Of a stretch of 64,000 nt of DNA, positions 9,698 through 18,301 are shown piece by piece. A program made the translations under genes and the position numbers. The notes under the pieces are model-generated. The model worked only from the letters and a program-made list of their open reading frames with translations, was not told where the DNA came from and made no database searches. Numbering within the stretch: the first letter of the stretch is position 1; each line of letters begins with the position of its first letter. Location: assembly GCF_006016075.1 (NCBI RefSeq), contig NZ_CP040093.1, positions 2,831,501 to 2,895,500 on the forward strand, read 5' to 3'. This DNA is from Caloramator sp. E03. GTDB taxonomy: Bacteria; Bacillota; Clostridia; Clostridiales; Caloramatoraceae.

Positions 9698-10402
9698 ATG
9701 ATTAATTCAAAAATAGCAAGTTTTATATTAAATGCTCCTTCATGGATAATAAAGCCTATTTCAAGGATGGTGACAAGCTTTTATATAAATAAATATGCAA
9801 AGATTGAGGTGAGCAACTATAGAAATTTAGATAAAATTGAGGAACCTGTAATATTCGTTTGTAATCATCTAAGCAATTCTGATGGATTGTTACTAAACAA
9901 GGTACTTAAACGGTTTAAACCATATTTTGTTGCAGGAGTAAAGCTTGCTTCAAATCCTGTAAGTAGAATAGGTCTTGAAGCAGTCAATATAATACCAATT
10001 CATCCTAATACTCCTGATACAGAAGCCTTAAGAAAGTGCATTGAGAAAATAAAGGAAGGAAAGTCAGTTTTAATATTCCCAGAAGGAACCCGTTCAAGAA
10101 CGGGAAAAATGATTGAAGGGAAAAAGGGTGTAGTGCTTATTGCTAAAAAAACAGGAGTAAAGATAGTACCTTTAGGCATAATAGGAAGTGAAAAGTTAAT
10201 GCCCATAAATGATAATGATATGTCAAAGGAAAAATTTAACTATGCAAATGTCAAAATTAATATAGGTGAACCTTTTATGCTACCAGAGAAGTTAAATGAG
10301 GAAAAGGATAGCTACAATGAAAAATGTTTGAATATGATTATGATAAAAATTGCTGAGCTTTTACCAGAGGAATATAGAGGGGTATATGCAGACAAAATAT
10401 AA
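9698..10402 (+). CDS. plsC: 1-acyl-sn-glycerol-3-phosphate acyltransferase
   Basis: 234 residues. The HX4D catalytic motif is H57-LSNS-D62 and the substrate-binding FPEGTRSRTG is at 127-136. VNIIPIHP and IVPLGIIGSEKLMP are the other acyltransferase blocks. The enzyme acylates lysophosphatidic acid to phosphatidic acid at the membrane. Substrate preference cannot be read from sequence. It follows the YvlD-like gene and probably ends the queG unit. Confidence 0.9.
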   Translation: MINSKIASFILNAPSWIIKPISRMVTSFYINKYAKIEVSNYRNLDKIEEPVIFVCNHLSNSDGLLLNKVLKRFKPYFVAGVKLASNPVSRIGLEAVNIIPIHPNTPDTEALRKCIEKIKEGKSVLIFPEGTRSRTGKMIEGKKGVVLIAKKTGVKIVPLGIIGSEKLMPINDNDMSKEKFNYANVKINIGEPFMLPEKLNEEKDSYNEKCLNMIMIKIAELLPEEYRGVYADKI

Positions 10403-10509
10403 TTTTAAAAAAATGGATGAAAATAAATAAGATACATAGAAATACAATATTTAAATTATTTTAAAAATTGAGAAAATAATTTATTTTATTTTTATAGGAG
10501 GTAATCTTT

Positions 10510-11703
10510 ATGGGTAGTAAAGCACTACATGAATTTTTAAGTGCTAATATTCAAGAATTAAAGGATAAGGGGCTTTATAGAAAACTTCCTGTGGTAACAG
10601 GTCCTACAGGTCCAAGATGTATTATAAATGGCAATGAAGTTATTAATCTTTCTTCTAATAACTATCTTGGTCTTGCAAATGATCCAAGGCTTGTAGAGGC
10701 TGCAATAAAGGCGACAGAAAAATATGGTGCAGGTGCAGGAGCTGTAAGAACGATAGTTGGAACCCTTGACATACATGAAGAGCTTGAAGAAAAACTTGCA
10801 AAATTTAAACATACTGAAGCTGTAATTGTATTTCAATCAGGGTTTAACTGCAACATGGGTACAGTAAGTGCTCTTATGACAAAGGAAGATGCAATACTTT
10901 CCGATGAACTCAATCATGCAAGTATAATTGATGGATGTAGGCTTTCAGGGGCAAAGATTTTAAGATATAAACATAGCGATATGGATGATTTAAAAAGGAC
11001 AATAAAAGAGGCAAAAGAGAGTGGACAATATAAAAAGCTTATGATTATAACTGATGGAGTATTTTCAATGGACGGTGATATTGCAAAGCTTCCTGAAATA
11101 GTTAAAATTGCAGAGGAATATGATGCTTTTACTTACGTAGATGATGCCCATGCATCAGGAGTTTTAGGAAAGAATGGAAGTGGGTCCGTATCCCATTTTA
11201 ATCTTTATGGAAAGGTAGATTGTCAAATTGGAACATTGTCAAAAGCTATAGGTGTTGTCGGAGGTTATGTAGCCGGTACAAAGGAACTCATAGACTGGCT
11301 AAAATTAAGAGGAAGGCCCTTCTTATTTTCAACAGCTATGACTCCAGGAGCTGCTGGAGCATGCATTAAAGCAATTGAGATATTATCAGAAAGTACTGAG
11401 CTTGTTGATAGGCTTTGGGATAATACAAGATATTTTAAATCAAAACTTTCATCATTAGGTTATGACATTGGACATAGTGAAACTCCAATAACTCCAGTTA
11501 TAATTGGCGATGAAGCCAAAGCAATGCAGTTTAGTGATGAATTATTTAAAGAAGGTTTATTTGCACAAGGTATTGCATATCCTACAGTTCCAAGAGGAAC
11601 TGCAAGAGTTAGGAATATAGTAACTGCTGCTCATACAAAGGAAATGCTTGATGATGCAGTTGAAATATATAGAAAAGTTGGAAAGAGAATGGGGATAATA
11701 TAA
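10510..11703 (+). CDS. kbl: Glycine C-acetyltransferase (2-amino-3-ketobutyrate CoA ligase)
   Basis: 397 residues of the alpha-oxoamine synthase family. The PLP lysine is K245 in [28 protein letters not shown] (209-220) holds the PLP-contacting Asp and His. [12 protein letters not shown] and [11 protein letters not shown] are family blocks. The reaction links glycine and acetyl-CoA with 2-amino-3-oxobutyrate, the second step of threonine breakdown. No threonine dehydrogenase gene is adjacent. The related BioF is the alternative, but the residue pattern fits Kbl better. In this organism it could feed glycine to the reductase encoded at 21-29 kb; that is inference. Confidence 0.88.
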   Translation: MGSKALHEFLSANIQELKDKGLYRKLPVVTGPTGPRCIINGNEVINLSSNNYLGLANDPRLVEAAIKATEKYGAGAGAVRTIVGTLDIHEELEEKLAKFKHTEAVIVFQSGFNCNMGTVSALMTKEDAILSDELNHASIIDGCRLSGAKILRYKHSDMDDLKRTIKEAKESGQYKKLMIITDGVFSMDGDIAKLPEIVKIAEEYDAFTYVDDAHASGVLGKNGSGSVSHFNLYGKVDCQIGTLSKAIGVVGGYVAGTKELIDWLKLRGRPFLFSTAMTPGAAGACIKAIEILSESTELVDRLWDNTRYFKSKLSSLGYDIGHSETPITPVIIGDEAKAMQFSDELFKEGLFAQGIAYPTVPRGTARVRNIVTAAHTKEMLDDAVEIYRKVGKRMGII

Positions 11704-11706
11704 AAT

Positions 11707-11733
11707 TAAAGGCAGGAATACCTGCCTTTTTAT
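11707..11733 (+). terminator. Intrinsic terminator after kbl
   Basis: AAAGGCAGG and CCTGCCTTT form a 9-bp stem with a 4-base loop, followed by TTATT. Confidence 0.8.
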
Positions 11734-11795
11734 TGTGTAAATATGATATTATAATAAATAACATTAAAAAATATACTGTAAGGCAGGTGAAATGT

Positions 11796-12428
11796 ATGAA
11801 TAAAAATGAAGAAATATTAAACATACTTGAAAAAGAATATGGAGATATTGGGTGCGCACTGAATTTTAAAACGCCTTTTGAACTACTTGTTGCTACTATT
11901 CTATCAGCTCAGACAACAGATATTACTGTAAATAAAGCAACTGATATTTTGTTTAAAAAGTATAAAACTCCTTATGATTTTGCAAAAATCGATGAAGAAA
12001 CATTAGAACCGTATATAAAGAGCTGTGGTTTTTATAAAAATAAAGCTAAAAATATAATAAATGCAAGTAAAAAGATAATATCTGATTTTGGTGGAAAAGT
12101 TCCAAGTACCTTAGAAGAATTAACTGCACTCCCAGGTGTTGGAAGGAAAACTGCAAATGTTGTATTATCAAATGCATTTAATATAGATGCAATAGCTGTT
12201 GATACCCATGTTTTTAGGGTATCAAATAGGCTCGGACTTGCAAATTCTGATGATGTTTATGAAACAGAAAAACAGCTAATGAAAAACATACCAAAGAAGA
12301 AATGGTCAAGAGCTCATCATTGGCTTATCTGGCATGGGAGAAAAATTTGCAGTGCAAGAAACCCAAAGTGTAGTATATGTCAATTAAGCCATCTATGCAA
12401 ATATTATATTAAGAATAATAAAAATTAA
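11796..12428 (+). CDS. nth: Endonuclease III (base-excision DNA glycosylase/AP lyase)
   Basis: 210 residues. The helix-hairpin-helix LPGVGRKTANVV (112-123) holds the catalytic Lys at 118, and the catalytic Asp is D136 in VDTHVFR. The C-terminal iron-sulfur loop has the exact C-X6-C-X2-C-X5-C spacing. The enzyme removes oxidised pyrimidines and cleaves the abasic site. I chose the ATG at 11796, which has AGGCAGGTGA just upstream and gives the family length. Earlier start codons in frame would add an unsupported 21 residues. Confidence 0.93.
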   Translation: MNKNEEILNILEKEYGDIGCALNFKTPFELLVATILSAQTTDITVNKATDILFKKYKTPYDFAKIDEETLEPYIKSCGFYKNKAKNIINASKKIISDFGGKVPSTLEELTALPGVGRKTANVVLSNAFNIDAIAVDTHVFRVSNRLGLANSDDVYETEKQLMKNIPKKKWSRAHHWLIWHGRKICSARNPKCSICQLSHLCKYYIKNNKN

Positions 12429-12564
12429 TATTTTAAGGAACTAAATATAAATAATTTGTGTCTTTATATTAAAAATCAAATTATAAATAAAATTAAATTA
12501 TATTTACATCAAATCTAATAATGATATAATAAAAAAGAATGTAATTATGCTTGGGAGGGATAAT

Positions 12565-13962
12565 GTGAAGAAGGGCTTTAAAATAATTATACCGGTATTA
12601 TTATTAATGATTATTTCTGCTGTTTTTGGAATTATTCTTAGTGATACTGTTTCTGCACAGGAGAGGATATATGAGGGAATAAGTGTAAATGGGGTTAATG
12701 TTGGTGGGATGACGAAAGAAGAGGCAAAAAAAGTAATTGAAGAGAAGTTTAATAAAGAGATAAAAAATAAAAAAATAAATATTTATTATGAGAATAATAA
12801 ATTTGTAATTGATTATAAAACTTTAAAAGCTCATTACGATGTAGATAAGGCTGTAGATGAAGCATTTAAATATGGTAAAGATGGAAATATAATTGAAAAA
12901 ACTATTAAAAGATATAAATTAAAAAATGATAATTATGATATTAAACTACAGTTTGTTGCTGATACTTCTGTAATAAGCAAAGAAATAAAAACTATATCTA
13001 AAAAAATAAACACTGATCCAATTGATGCTAAAATTACATTGACCACTTCAGGTTTTAAAGTTACTCCAGATAAAAATGGTAAAAAAGTTGATGAAAAAAA
13101 GCTTGAAGATTTAATAAAGGCCTCTATAAAGCCAACAGGGGGACAGGAAAATATAAATGTACCTGTAAATATAGTTGAAGCTAATATAAAAGCTGAAATG
13201 CTATCCAAGATAGATACTAAAATTTCAAGTTTTACAACTAAATTTAATCTTGGAGATGTAAATAGGTCTGGAAATATTAAGGTTGCATCATCTTATGTAA
13301 ATGGAGCAGTTGTCATGCCAGGTGAGGTTTTTTCTATGAATAAAACACTTGGACCAAGAAGTGAGGCTAAAGGATATAAGGAAGCCCCTGTAATTATTAA
13401 TGGTACTCATGTTCCAGGTCTTGCAGGAGGAATATGCCAAGTTACAACTACAGTTTATAATGCAGCACTTCTTGCAAACTTTCCAATTTTAGAAAGAAGA
13501 CCTCACCAATTAAGAGTAGGATATGTTCCGGCAGGAAGAGATGCTACTATTTCTGGCGATGTAATAGATATGAAATTTAAAAATACAAACAAGTACCCTA
13601 TATATATAAAATCTACTGTAAATGGTGGAAGTATTACTGTAACTATTTATGGTGCAAATGAACATCCGGGACAAACTGTACAGATTACATCTGAGATATT
13701 AGAAAAAATACCTGCTGAAACAGAATATGTAAATGATCCTACATTAGTAAAAGGACAAACAATAGTTGAGGAAAAGCCAACTGATGGAATGAAGTCTATA
13801 ACTTATAGAAAAGTATATCAAAATGGTAAATTAGTAAAAAGTGAGATAATTTCAAAGGACTACTATAAGCCAGGGAAGGGAAAGGTTAGAGTTGGTACAA
13901 AAGAAGTTTCAAATTCACAAGATGTTCAAACTAATAGTCAAATAAATAATTCAACCCCATAA
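12565..13962 (+). CDS. VanW family cell-wall protein with G5 domain
   Basis: About 465 residues: an N-terminal signal/anchor helix, then a YoaR-like putative peptidoglycan-binding region (about 30-210; ISVNGVNVGGMTKEEAKKVI). A VanW domain follows (about 225-350; GAVVMPGEVFSMNKTLGPRS, GGICQVTTTVYNAALLANFPILERRPH), and then a G5-like segment. VanW-G5 proteins are exported wall proteins of unclear biochemical role. Several have been linked to glycopeptide resistance clusters, but nothing here indicates that. The GTG at 12565 is preferred because GGGAGG lies 6 bases upstream; an ATG at 12547 lies upstream of that site. Confidence 0.85.
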   Translation: MKKGFKIIIPVLLLMIISAVFGIILSDTVSAQERIYEGISVNGVNVGGMTKEEAKKVIEEKFNKEIKNKKINIYYENNKFVIDYKTLKAHYDVDKAVDEAFKYGKDGNIIEKTIKRYKLKNDNYDIKLQFVADTSVISKEIKTISKKINTDPIDAKITLTTSGFKVTPDKNGKKVDEKKLEDLIKASIKPTGGQENINVPVNIVEANIKAEMLSKIDTKISSFTTKFNLGDVNRSGNIKVASSYVNGAVVMPGEVFSMNKTLGPRSEAKGYKEAPVIINGTHVPGLAGGICQVTTTVYNAALLANFPILERRPHQLRVGYVPAGRDATISGDVIDMKFKNTNKYPIYIKSTVNGGSITVTIYGANEHPGQTVQITSEILEKIPAETEYVNDPTLVKGQTIVEEKPTDGMKSITYRKVYQNGKLVKSEIISKDYYKPGKGKVRVGTKEVSNSQDVQTNSQINNSTP

Positions 13963-13965
13963 GGA

Positions 13966-13990
13966 GCCTTAAAAGCTCCTTATTGTTTTA
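13966..13990 (+). terminator. Possible terminator after VanW gene
   Basis: AAGGAGCCTT followed by AAAAGCTCCTTATTGTTTT forms a hairpin of AGGAGC with GCTCCT, ending in a modest T-rich run. Confidence 0.6.
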
Positions 13991-14082
13991 AACAATTTAT
14001 TAGGAAAAGTTTTAGTTTTATAGGCTGGATATGAAATGGTATAGACAAAAAAAAGAAATGATGATAAAATAATCTTGTATTT

Positions 14083-14165
14083 GCGGGTGTGGCGGAACTG
14101 GCAGACGCACTAGATTCAGGTTCTAGCGGGAAACCGTGGGGGTTCAAATCCCTTCACCCGCACCA
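14083..14165 (+). tRNA. tRNA-Leu (anticodon CAG)
   Basis: Class II tRNA of 83 bases with encoded CCA. The acceptor stem GCGGGTG pairs with CACCCGC. The anticodon stem CTAGA / TCTAG encloses TTCAGGT, giving anticodon CAG. There is a variable arm with GCGGGAAACCGT, and the T-loop is GGTTCAAATCC. It reads the CUG codon. Confidence 0.96.
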
Positions 14166-14229
14166 TGTTCAGGGTTTAGACTCAAAGGAGTTTAAACTCT
14201 ATTTTTATATTTTTTAAGGGGGCATCCCA

Positions 14230-15144
14230 ATGTATTTTTATATAATAAATTATAATTTTAATGAAGAACAGCTGTGTAAATTAGAGATGAAATATTTATT
14301 CGACTTAATTCCAAAAAGAAAGTATTTTTTAAGTGAAAAGTATGTTGATGTAAATAGAAGCCCATTTATAAAAGCATCTTTACAAATAATTGCAAAAGCT
14401 CAGTCAATTGAGAAGTTAATTAGTATTATCATTGAAAAAAAGATTTCATATAAAAATTTTAAGATTAAATATATAAATATTGAAGGAAAGATGGATTTTG
14501 AATTAAAGCATAAGATAGAAGATGCTATTGGGAATGCTATCTTTGGAGATGCTAAAATACATGATCCTGATATAATACTTGGGATAATATATTATGAAGA
14601 TTACTGGATTCTTGGGGAATATAATAAAAATGAAGGTATTTGGGATATCCATAATAAAAAACCCTGCTATTATTGTAATGCGCTTCCAACAAGGATTTCG
14701 AGGGCCGTTGTTAATATAGCCGTTGGTAATGATATGACATTAAAACTTGTTGATCCATGCTGTGGCATAGGAACTGTTGTAATTGAAGCATTGTCAATGG
14801 GATTAAATATTGAAGGATATGATATAAACCCAAAGGTAATTGAAGGTGCAAGACGAAATTTAAGATATTTTGGGTATGATGATGTGCTTGAAGTATCAGA
14901 TATTAAGGATATACGAAAACAATATGATGTTTCAATAATAGATATTCCTTATGGAGTTTTATCAATTACATCAGAGCTTGAACAAATATCAATATTAAAA
15001 AATGCAAGGCGAATTTCAAGTAAAATGGTTTTGATAAGTTTAAATCAAATGGATAGAGAAATAAAAGATTCAGGTTTTACTGTAATTGATAGATGTGAAA
15101 TAATAAAAAGAGACTTTAAACGATATGTAACTGTTTGTATATAA
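14230..15144 (+). CDS. TRM11/RlmL-type SAM-dependent RNA methyltransferase
   Basis: 304 residues. The C-terminal half is a Rossmann methyltransferase: motif I VDPCCGIGTVVIEALSMG, then a GYDINPK acidic turn, and motif IV DIPYG, a variant of the D/N-PP-Y/F catalytic motif of base N-methyltransferases. The N-terminal half (FNEEQLCKLEMKYLF, SPFIKASLQII) resembles TRM11-like THUMP-containing enzymes, although no clear THUMP is visible. The target is probably a guanine in tRNA or rRNA, but it cannot be assigned. Confidence 0.75.
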   Translation: MYFYIINYNFNEEQLCKLEMKYLFDLIPKRKYFLSEKYVDVNRSPFIKASLQIIAKAQSIEKLISIIIEKKISYKNFKIKYINIEGKMDFELKHKIEDAIGNAIFGDAKIHDPDIILGIIYYEDYWILGEYNKNEGIWDIHNKKPCYYCNALPTRISRAVVNIAVGNDMTLKLVDPCCGIGTVVIEALSMGLNIEGYDINPKVIEGARRNLRYFGYDDVLEVSDIKDIRKQYDVSIIDIPYGVLSITSELEQISILKNARRISSKMVLISLNQMDREIKDSGFTVIDRCEIIKRDFKRYVTVCI

Positions 15145-15153
15145 CTACCAAAA

Positions 15154-15210
15154 GAAACACCCATAAATCTGATAATAAAAATATACTTGTTATAGATTTA
15201 TGGGTGTTAT
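15154..15210. terminator. Bidirectional terminator between convergent genes
   Basis: AACACCCATAAATCT and AGATTTATGGGTGTT form a 15-bp perfect stem around a long AT-rich loop, with A and T runs on either side. Confidence 0.8.
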
Positions 15211-15240
15211 ATTAACTTTTTTATTACTTCTTCTATTTAA

Positions 15241-15876
15241 TTATAACATTTGCGATCTTATTTTTATTACAGCATTTTTAAATTGAGGTATTAATGATAT
15301 AACAAAGCATATTCCAACTTCCGTTCCGACTATAGTTCCATTTACTATAAGAGAATATATTATTGGGTTCATGCCTTCAGGTGCATAATTTGCAAAGAAA
15401 AATACTCCTGATAAAAAATGGAAAAATATTCTTCCAAATCCTCCTGCAATAACCCCTATGCTAAAGTTGCTTTTAAAGTATCCAGCAAGTCCAAGGGCAC
15501 CAAATGCTAAAGGATAATCTAAAAGAACCTGAACCCAATGAACTATGAAAGGATCTTGGATAAGCTGAAGTATTCCATAAACCATTCCTGCAAGTATCCC
15601 TTCCGCTGGACCATAAATATAGGCAAATAGCATTAAAGGAATCATGCTTCCAGGGGTTATTGAACCTCCTTGAGGCCAATGATAAAACCTTATATAGGAT
15701 AATACAAATGATGCAGCAATACATAAACTTGCATGAGTTAATTTCTTTGTTGAAAATGTACTTTTATTAAGGGATTTTTTAATTAAAAAAGATGCTGCAA
15801 TTAAGGCAATAATAAATGCCCAGGACTGAATTTTTATACTTGAAAAGTCTTTAAAGATGTTTGTAATTAATGACAT
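15241..15876 (-). CDS. thiT: Energy-coupled thiamine transporter S-component
   Basis: 211 residues, hydrophobic with about six helices. The block ASFVLSYIRFYHWPQGGSITPGSMIPLMLFAYIYGPAEGILAG matches ThiT (YuaJ), the S-component that captures thiamine for an ECF transporter. The shared EcfAAT module is not in this window. It lies directly downstream of a TPP riboswitch, which confirms the substrate. Confidence 0.94.
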   Translation of the reverse strand: MSLITNIFKDFSSIKIQSWAFIIALIAASFLIKKSLNKSTFSTKKLTHASLCIAASFVLSYIRFYHWPQGGSITPGSMIPLMLFAYIYGPAEGILAGMVYGILQLIQDPFIVHWVQVLLDYPLAFGALGLAGYFKSNFSIGVIAGGFGRIFFHFLSGVFFFANYAPEGMNPIIYSLIVNGTIVGTEVGICFVISLIPQFKNAVIKIRSQML

Positions 15877-15882
15877 AAAAAA

Positions 15883-15911
15883 TCCTCCTTTTACACCGTA
15901 AAACAGGAGGA
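15883..15911 (-). promoter_or_regulatory. Shine-Dalgarno-sequestering hairpin of the TPP riboswitch
   Basis: In the mRNA sense TCCTCC and TTTTAC pair with GTAAAA and GGAGGA across a GGT loop. This buries the thiT ribosome site (AAGGAGGA) completely. It is the expected OFF state for translational control when TPP is bound. Confidence 0.75.
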
Positions 15912-16010
15912 GAACTATAATGCTTCCCTTCGCTGGAATTACCCAGTTCAGGTTCAGAGGGTCGAAGGAGTGACCTTCCTCTCAGCTTAACGCTCCCCTA
16001 GCATACGGCG
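15912..16010 (-). promoter_or_regulatory. TPP (THI-box) riboswitch
   Basis: The minus strand reads CTAGGGGAGCGTTAAGCTGAGAGGAAGG, then GACCCTCTGAACCTGAACTGGGTAATTCCAGCGAAGGGAAGC. These contain the CTGAGA and ACCTGA signature blocks of the TPP aptamer. It sits about 40 bases upstream of thiT. Confidence 0.96.
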
Positions 16011-16154
16011 AATCTATTTATATTTTATACTAATTATAATATAAAAAATTCAAGTAAAAATCAATAAAATAAAACAAAAATTTGTATAAAACAAAATATC
16101 TATGTTATTATATTCTTGGCATATTTTATTAATTAATGCTTGGAGGATGATTAA

Positions 16155-16982
16155 ATGGTTGTGAAATATAAAATGATAGCACTCGATATGGATGGTACTT
16201 TATTAAATGATAAAAAAGAAGTTTCACAGGAAAACAAGATAGCTATAAAAAAAGCCTCTGAATTAGGAGTTAAAATAGTCGTTTGTACTGGTAGAATATT
16301 CACATCAGCAAGATTTTATGCTTCTCTTATTGGAACAGCGGCACCAATTGTTGCATCAAATGGTGCATATATAAGGGAGAAGGATGAAAATAGAATAATA
16401 TATAAAAAAGCTATTAATAAAGAAATCCTACCTAAACTTATTAGTGTTATAGAGAGCTTTGGGCTTACACTTCATCTGTATACTAATCAAAGGATATATA
16501 CTAAAGAATTAGTAAACCTTGCACTTAACTATGTGAGATGGAATGAAGTAGTTTCAGAAGGTGAAAAGGTTGAAGTAAAGGTAGTTAAAGACTTTGAAGA
16601 TGTTATAAACAGTGAAGAAATATTAAAAGTAGCTTTGGTTTGTGATGATATTGAGCTTTTAAACAAGTTGAGAAGTAAAATTAGTAAAGAATTTGATGTT
16701 TCAATTGTATCTTCCAATTTAAATAATATTGAAATTATGGCACAGGGCATATCGAAAGGGAATGCCGTTAAGATACTTGCTGATTACTTTGGCTATAAAC
16801 GTGAAGAAGTAATATGTGTAGGCGACAGCGAGAATGATATTAGTATGATAGAGTATGCTGGTTTAGGTGTTGCAATGGGAAACGGAATTGACTATGTGAA
16901 AAGTATTGCAGATTATATTACAGATACAAATGAGAGAGATGGAGTTGCAAAGGTTATAAATAAATTTATATTAAATGAATAA
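16155..16982 (+). CDS. Cof-type HAD-superfamily sugar-phosphate/nucleotide phosphatase
   Basis: 275 residues. HAD motif I is ALDMDGTLL (nucleophile Asp), motif II VVCTGR, motif III Lys around SKGNAVKIL and motif IV VGDSENDISMIEYAGLGVAMGNG. The Cof subfamily acts on small phosphorylated metabolites such as FMN, PLP or hexose phosphates; the natural substrate cannot be assigned. GGAGGA lies 7 bases before the ATG. A terminator follows. Confidence 0.9.
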   Translation: MVVKYKMIALDMDGTLLNDKKEVSQENKIAIKKASELGVKIVVCTGRIFTSARFYASLIGTAAPIVASNGAYIREKDENRIIYKKAINKEILPKLISVIESFGLTLHLYTNQRIYTKELVNLALNYVRWNEVVSEGEKVEVKVVKDFEDVINSEEILKVALVCDDIELLNKLRSKISKEFDVSIVSSNLNNIEIMAQGISKGNAVKILADYFGYKREEVICVGDSENDISMIEYAGLGVAMGNGIDYVKSIADYITDTNERDGVAKVINKFILNE

Positions 16983-16987
16983 TAAAA

Positions 16988-17022
16988 ATAGGGGGCCAAA
17001 TAACTATTGGCCTCCTTTTATA
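16988..17022 (+). terminator. Intrinsic terminator after HAD gene
   Basis: GGGGGCCAAATA and TATTGGCCTCCTTTT form a GC-rich stem (GGGGCCAA with TTGGCCTC) followed by TTTT. Confidence 0.75.
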
Positions 17023-17057
17023 TAAAAAATTTAAAATAAAGGTAAATAATTCGATTT

Positions 17058-18077
17058 TTATGTAAAATATTCAATGTTAGAATTAGGAAAATATTTATAT
17101 ATCATATTAGTTATACCAGATTTAAGTTTTTCGGATATATCCTTTGGATAGATGTATTTATAAATTCCATAGGGTCCCCATTTCTTTATTCTATTTTCTT
17201 CTTCCATATTAAGTTTAGTATTAGGAAACCTTTGAAGTATAACATTTTTAGCTTTTGCAGTGAATCTATATTGTATAAGTTCAAAACTTAAAGGAGACAA
17301 ATCAGTATTTGGTATCTTATCTTTAAGTGTTTTAAAGAGCTTATCATATTCTTCTTCCCAATTTTCGTAATACATTATAGGGGCAATTATAAAGCCTAAA
17401 GGGTAACCCGCATTGTATATTAAAGAGGAGGCTTTTATTCTATCTTCTATAGTATCAGTATTATGTTCAAAATTTTTAATAATAAACTTTGAGTTTATGC
17501 TAAATCGTATTTTTGTATGATTGTTATGATTAATATTCAGAAGGTTATCTATATTGGAATATTTTGTTACAAGCCTTAATCTTCCAAATTCTTTACTTGA
17601 AAAGAACTCTATAGTTTTTTTTACAGAACCAGTAATATGTTCAACAGCTATTGGATCGCTTGCACTTGCAATTTCAAAGGTTGTTATTTTCGGTTTTGCC
17701 ATATTAATATACTTATCTACGTTTTCAAGAATTTCATCTATATTTACATATATCCTTATAAAAGGTTTAAAACTTTGATTTGTTTGAAGATAGCAGTATT
17801 CACAGCTTCCAGGGCAACCTGTAACAAGTGAGAATTGATAATCTGCAGAAGGTTTGCAACATTCAAGTTTCATGCTTTTCTTAATACCAATGACAAGGCT
17901 TCGTTTACTAAAAGCATAGAATTCGTTTGGGGATTTTTTTACTTCATCAAGTCTATTAAAACTTTTTAATTTATTTATTGGTATTCCAAAAGCTTCAAAT
18001 TCTCTTATTAATTTTTTGCCAAGTTCATAATTTTCAGCTCCTGGTTCTATAAATACATAGTTTGGTAGAAACTTCAT
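17058..18077 (-). CDS. splB: Spore photoproduct lyase (clostridial type; H-donor Cys position is Ser)
   Basis: 339 residues. Radical SAM motif C88-PGS-C92-EY-C95-YLQT, with N-terminal NYVFIEPGAENYELG typical of SPL. The enzyme repairs the spore photoproduct 5-thyminyl-5,6-dihydrothymine in UV-damaged spore DNA. The C-terminal half contains the expected RFSINS and FIIAPIMYYENWEEEY blocks. At the position of the Bacillus hydrogen-donor Cys141 (FEAACTSD-like context) this protein reads FEIASASD, with Ser138. Adjacent cysteines C73-C74 could substitute. Gene alone on the minus strand; probably sporulation controlled, but I do not see a certain sigma-G promoter. Confidence 0.88.
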   Translation of the reverse strand: MKFLPNYVFIEPGAENYELGKKLIREFEAFGIPINKLKSFNRLDEVKKSPNEFYAFSKRSLVIGIKKSMKLECCKPSADYQFSLVTGCPGSCEYCYLQTNQSFKPFIRIYVNIDEILENVDKYINMAKPKITTFEIASASDPIAVEHITGSVKKTIEFFSSKEFGRLRLVTKYSNIDNLLNINHNNHTKIRFSINSKFIIKNFEHNTDTIEDRIKASSLIYNAGYPLGFIIAPIMYYENWEEEYDKLFKTLKDKIPNTDLSPLSFELIQYRFTAKAKNVILQRFPNTKLNMEEENRIKKWGPYGIYKYIYPKDISEKLKSGITNMIYKYFPNSNIEYFT

Positions 18078-18301
18078 TTTAACACCTCACTTTATAACTT
18101 CCTAAATATATAATTTGTTTTAAATAAAAAATTATGTTAAAGTTTTATTTTGAACTGTCGAATAATGACATGACTGGTCGGTATAAAATATTTGAATTTA
18201 TTTATTTTAGTAGTAAAATAAATATATATAAATAGTAATAAATACCATATAAACAATAATATTAATATAATAGTAAAAATTAATATAAAGGAGGTATGTA
18301 T

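Noticed and set aside
18165-18185. TetR-type operator near CATGACTGGTCGGTAT
   Set aside because: Only one half-site-like element, no palindrome and no regulator gene beside it.
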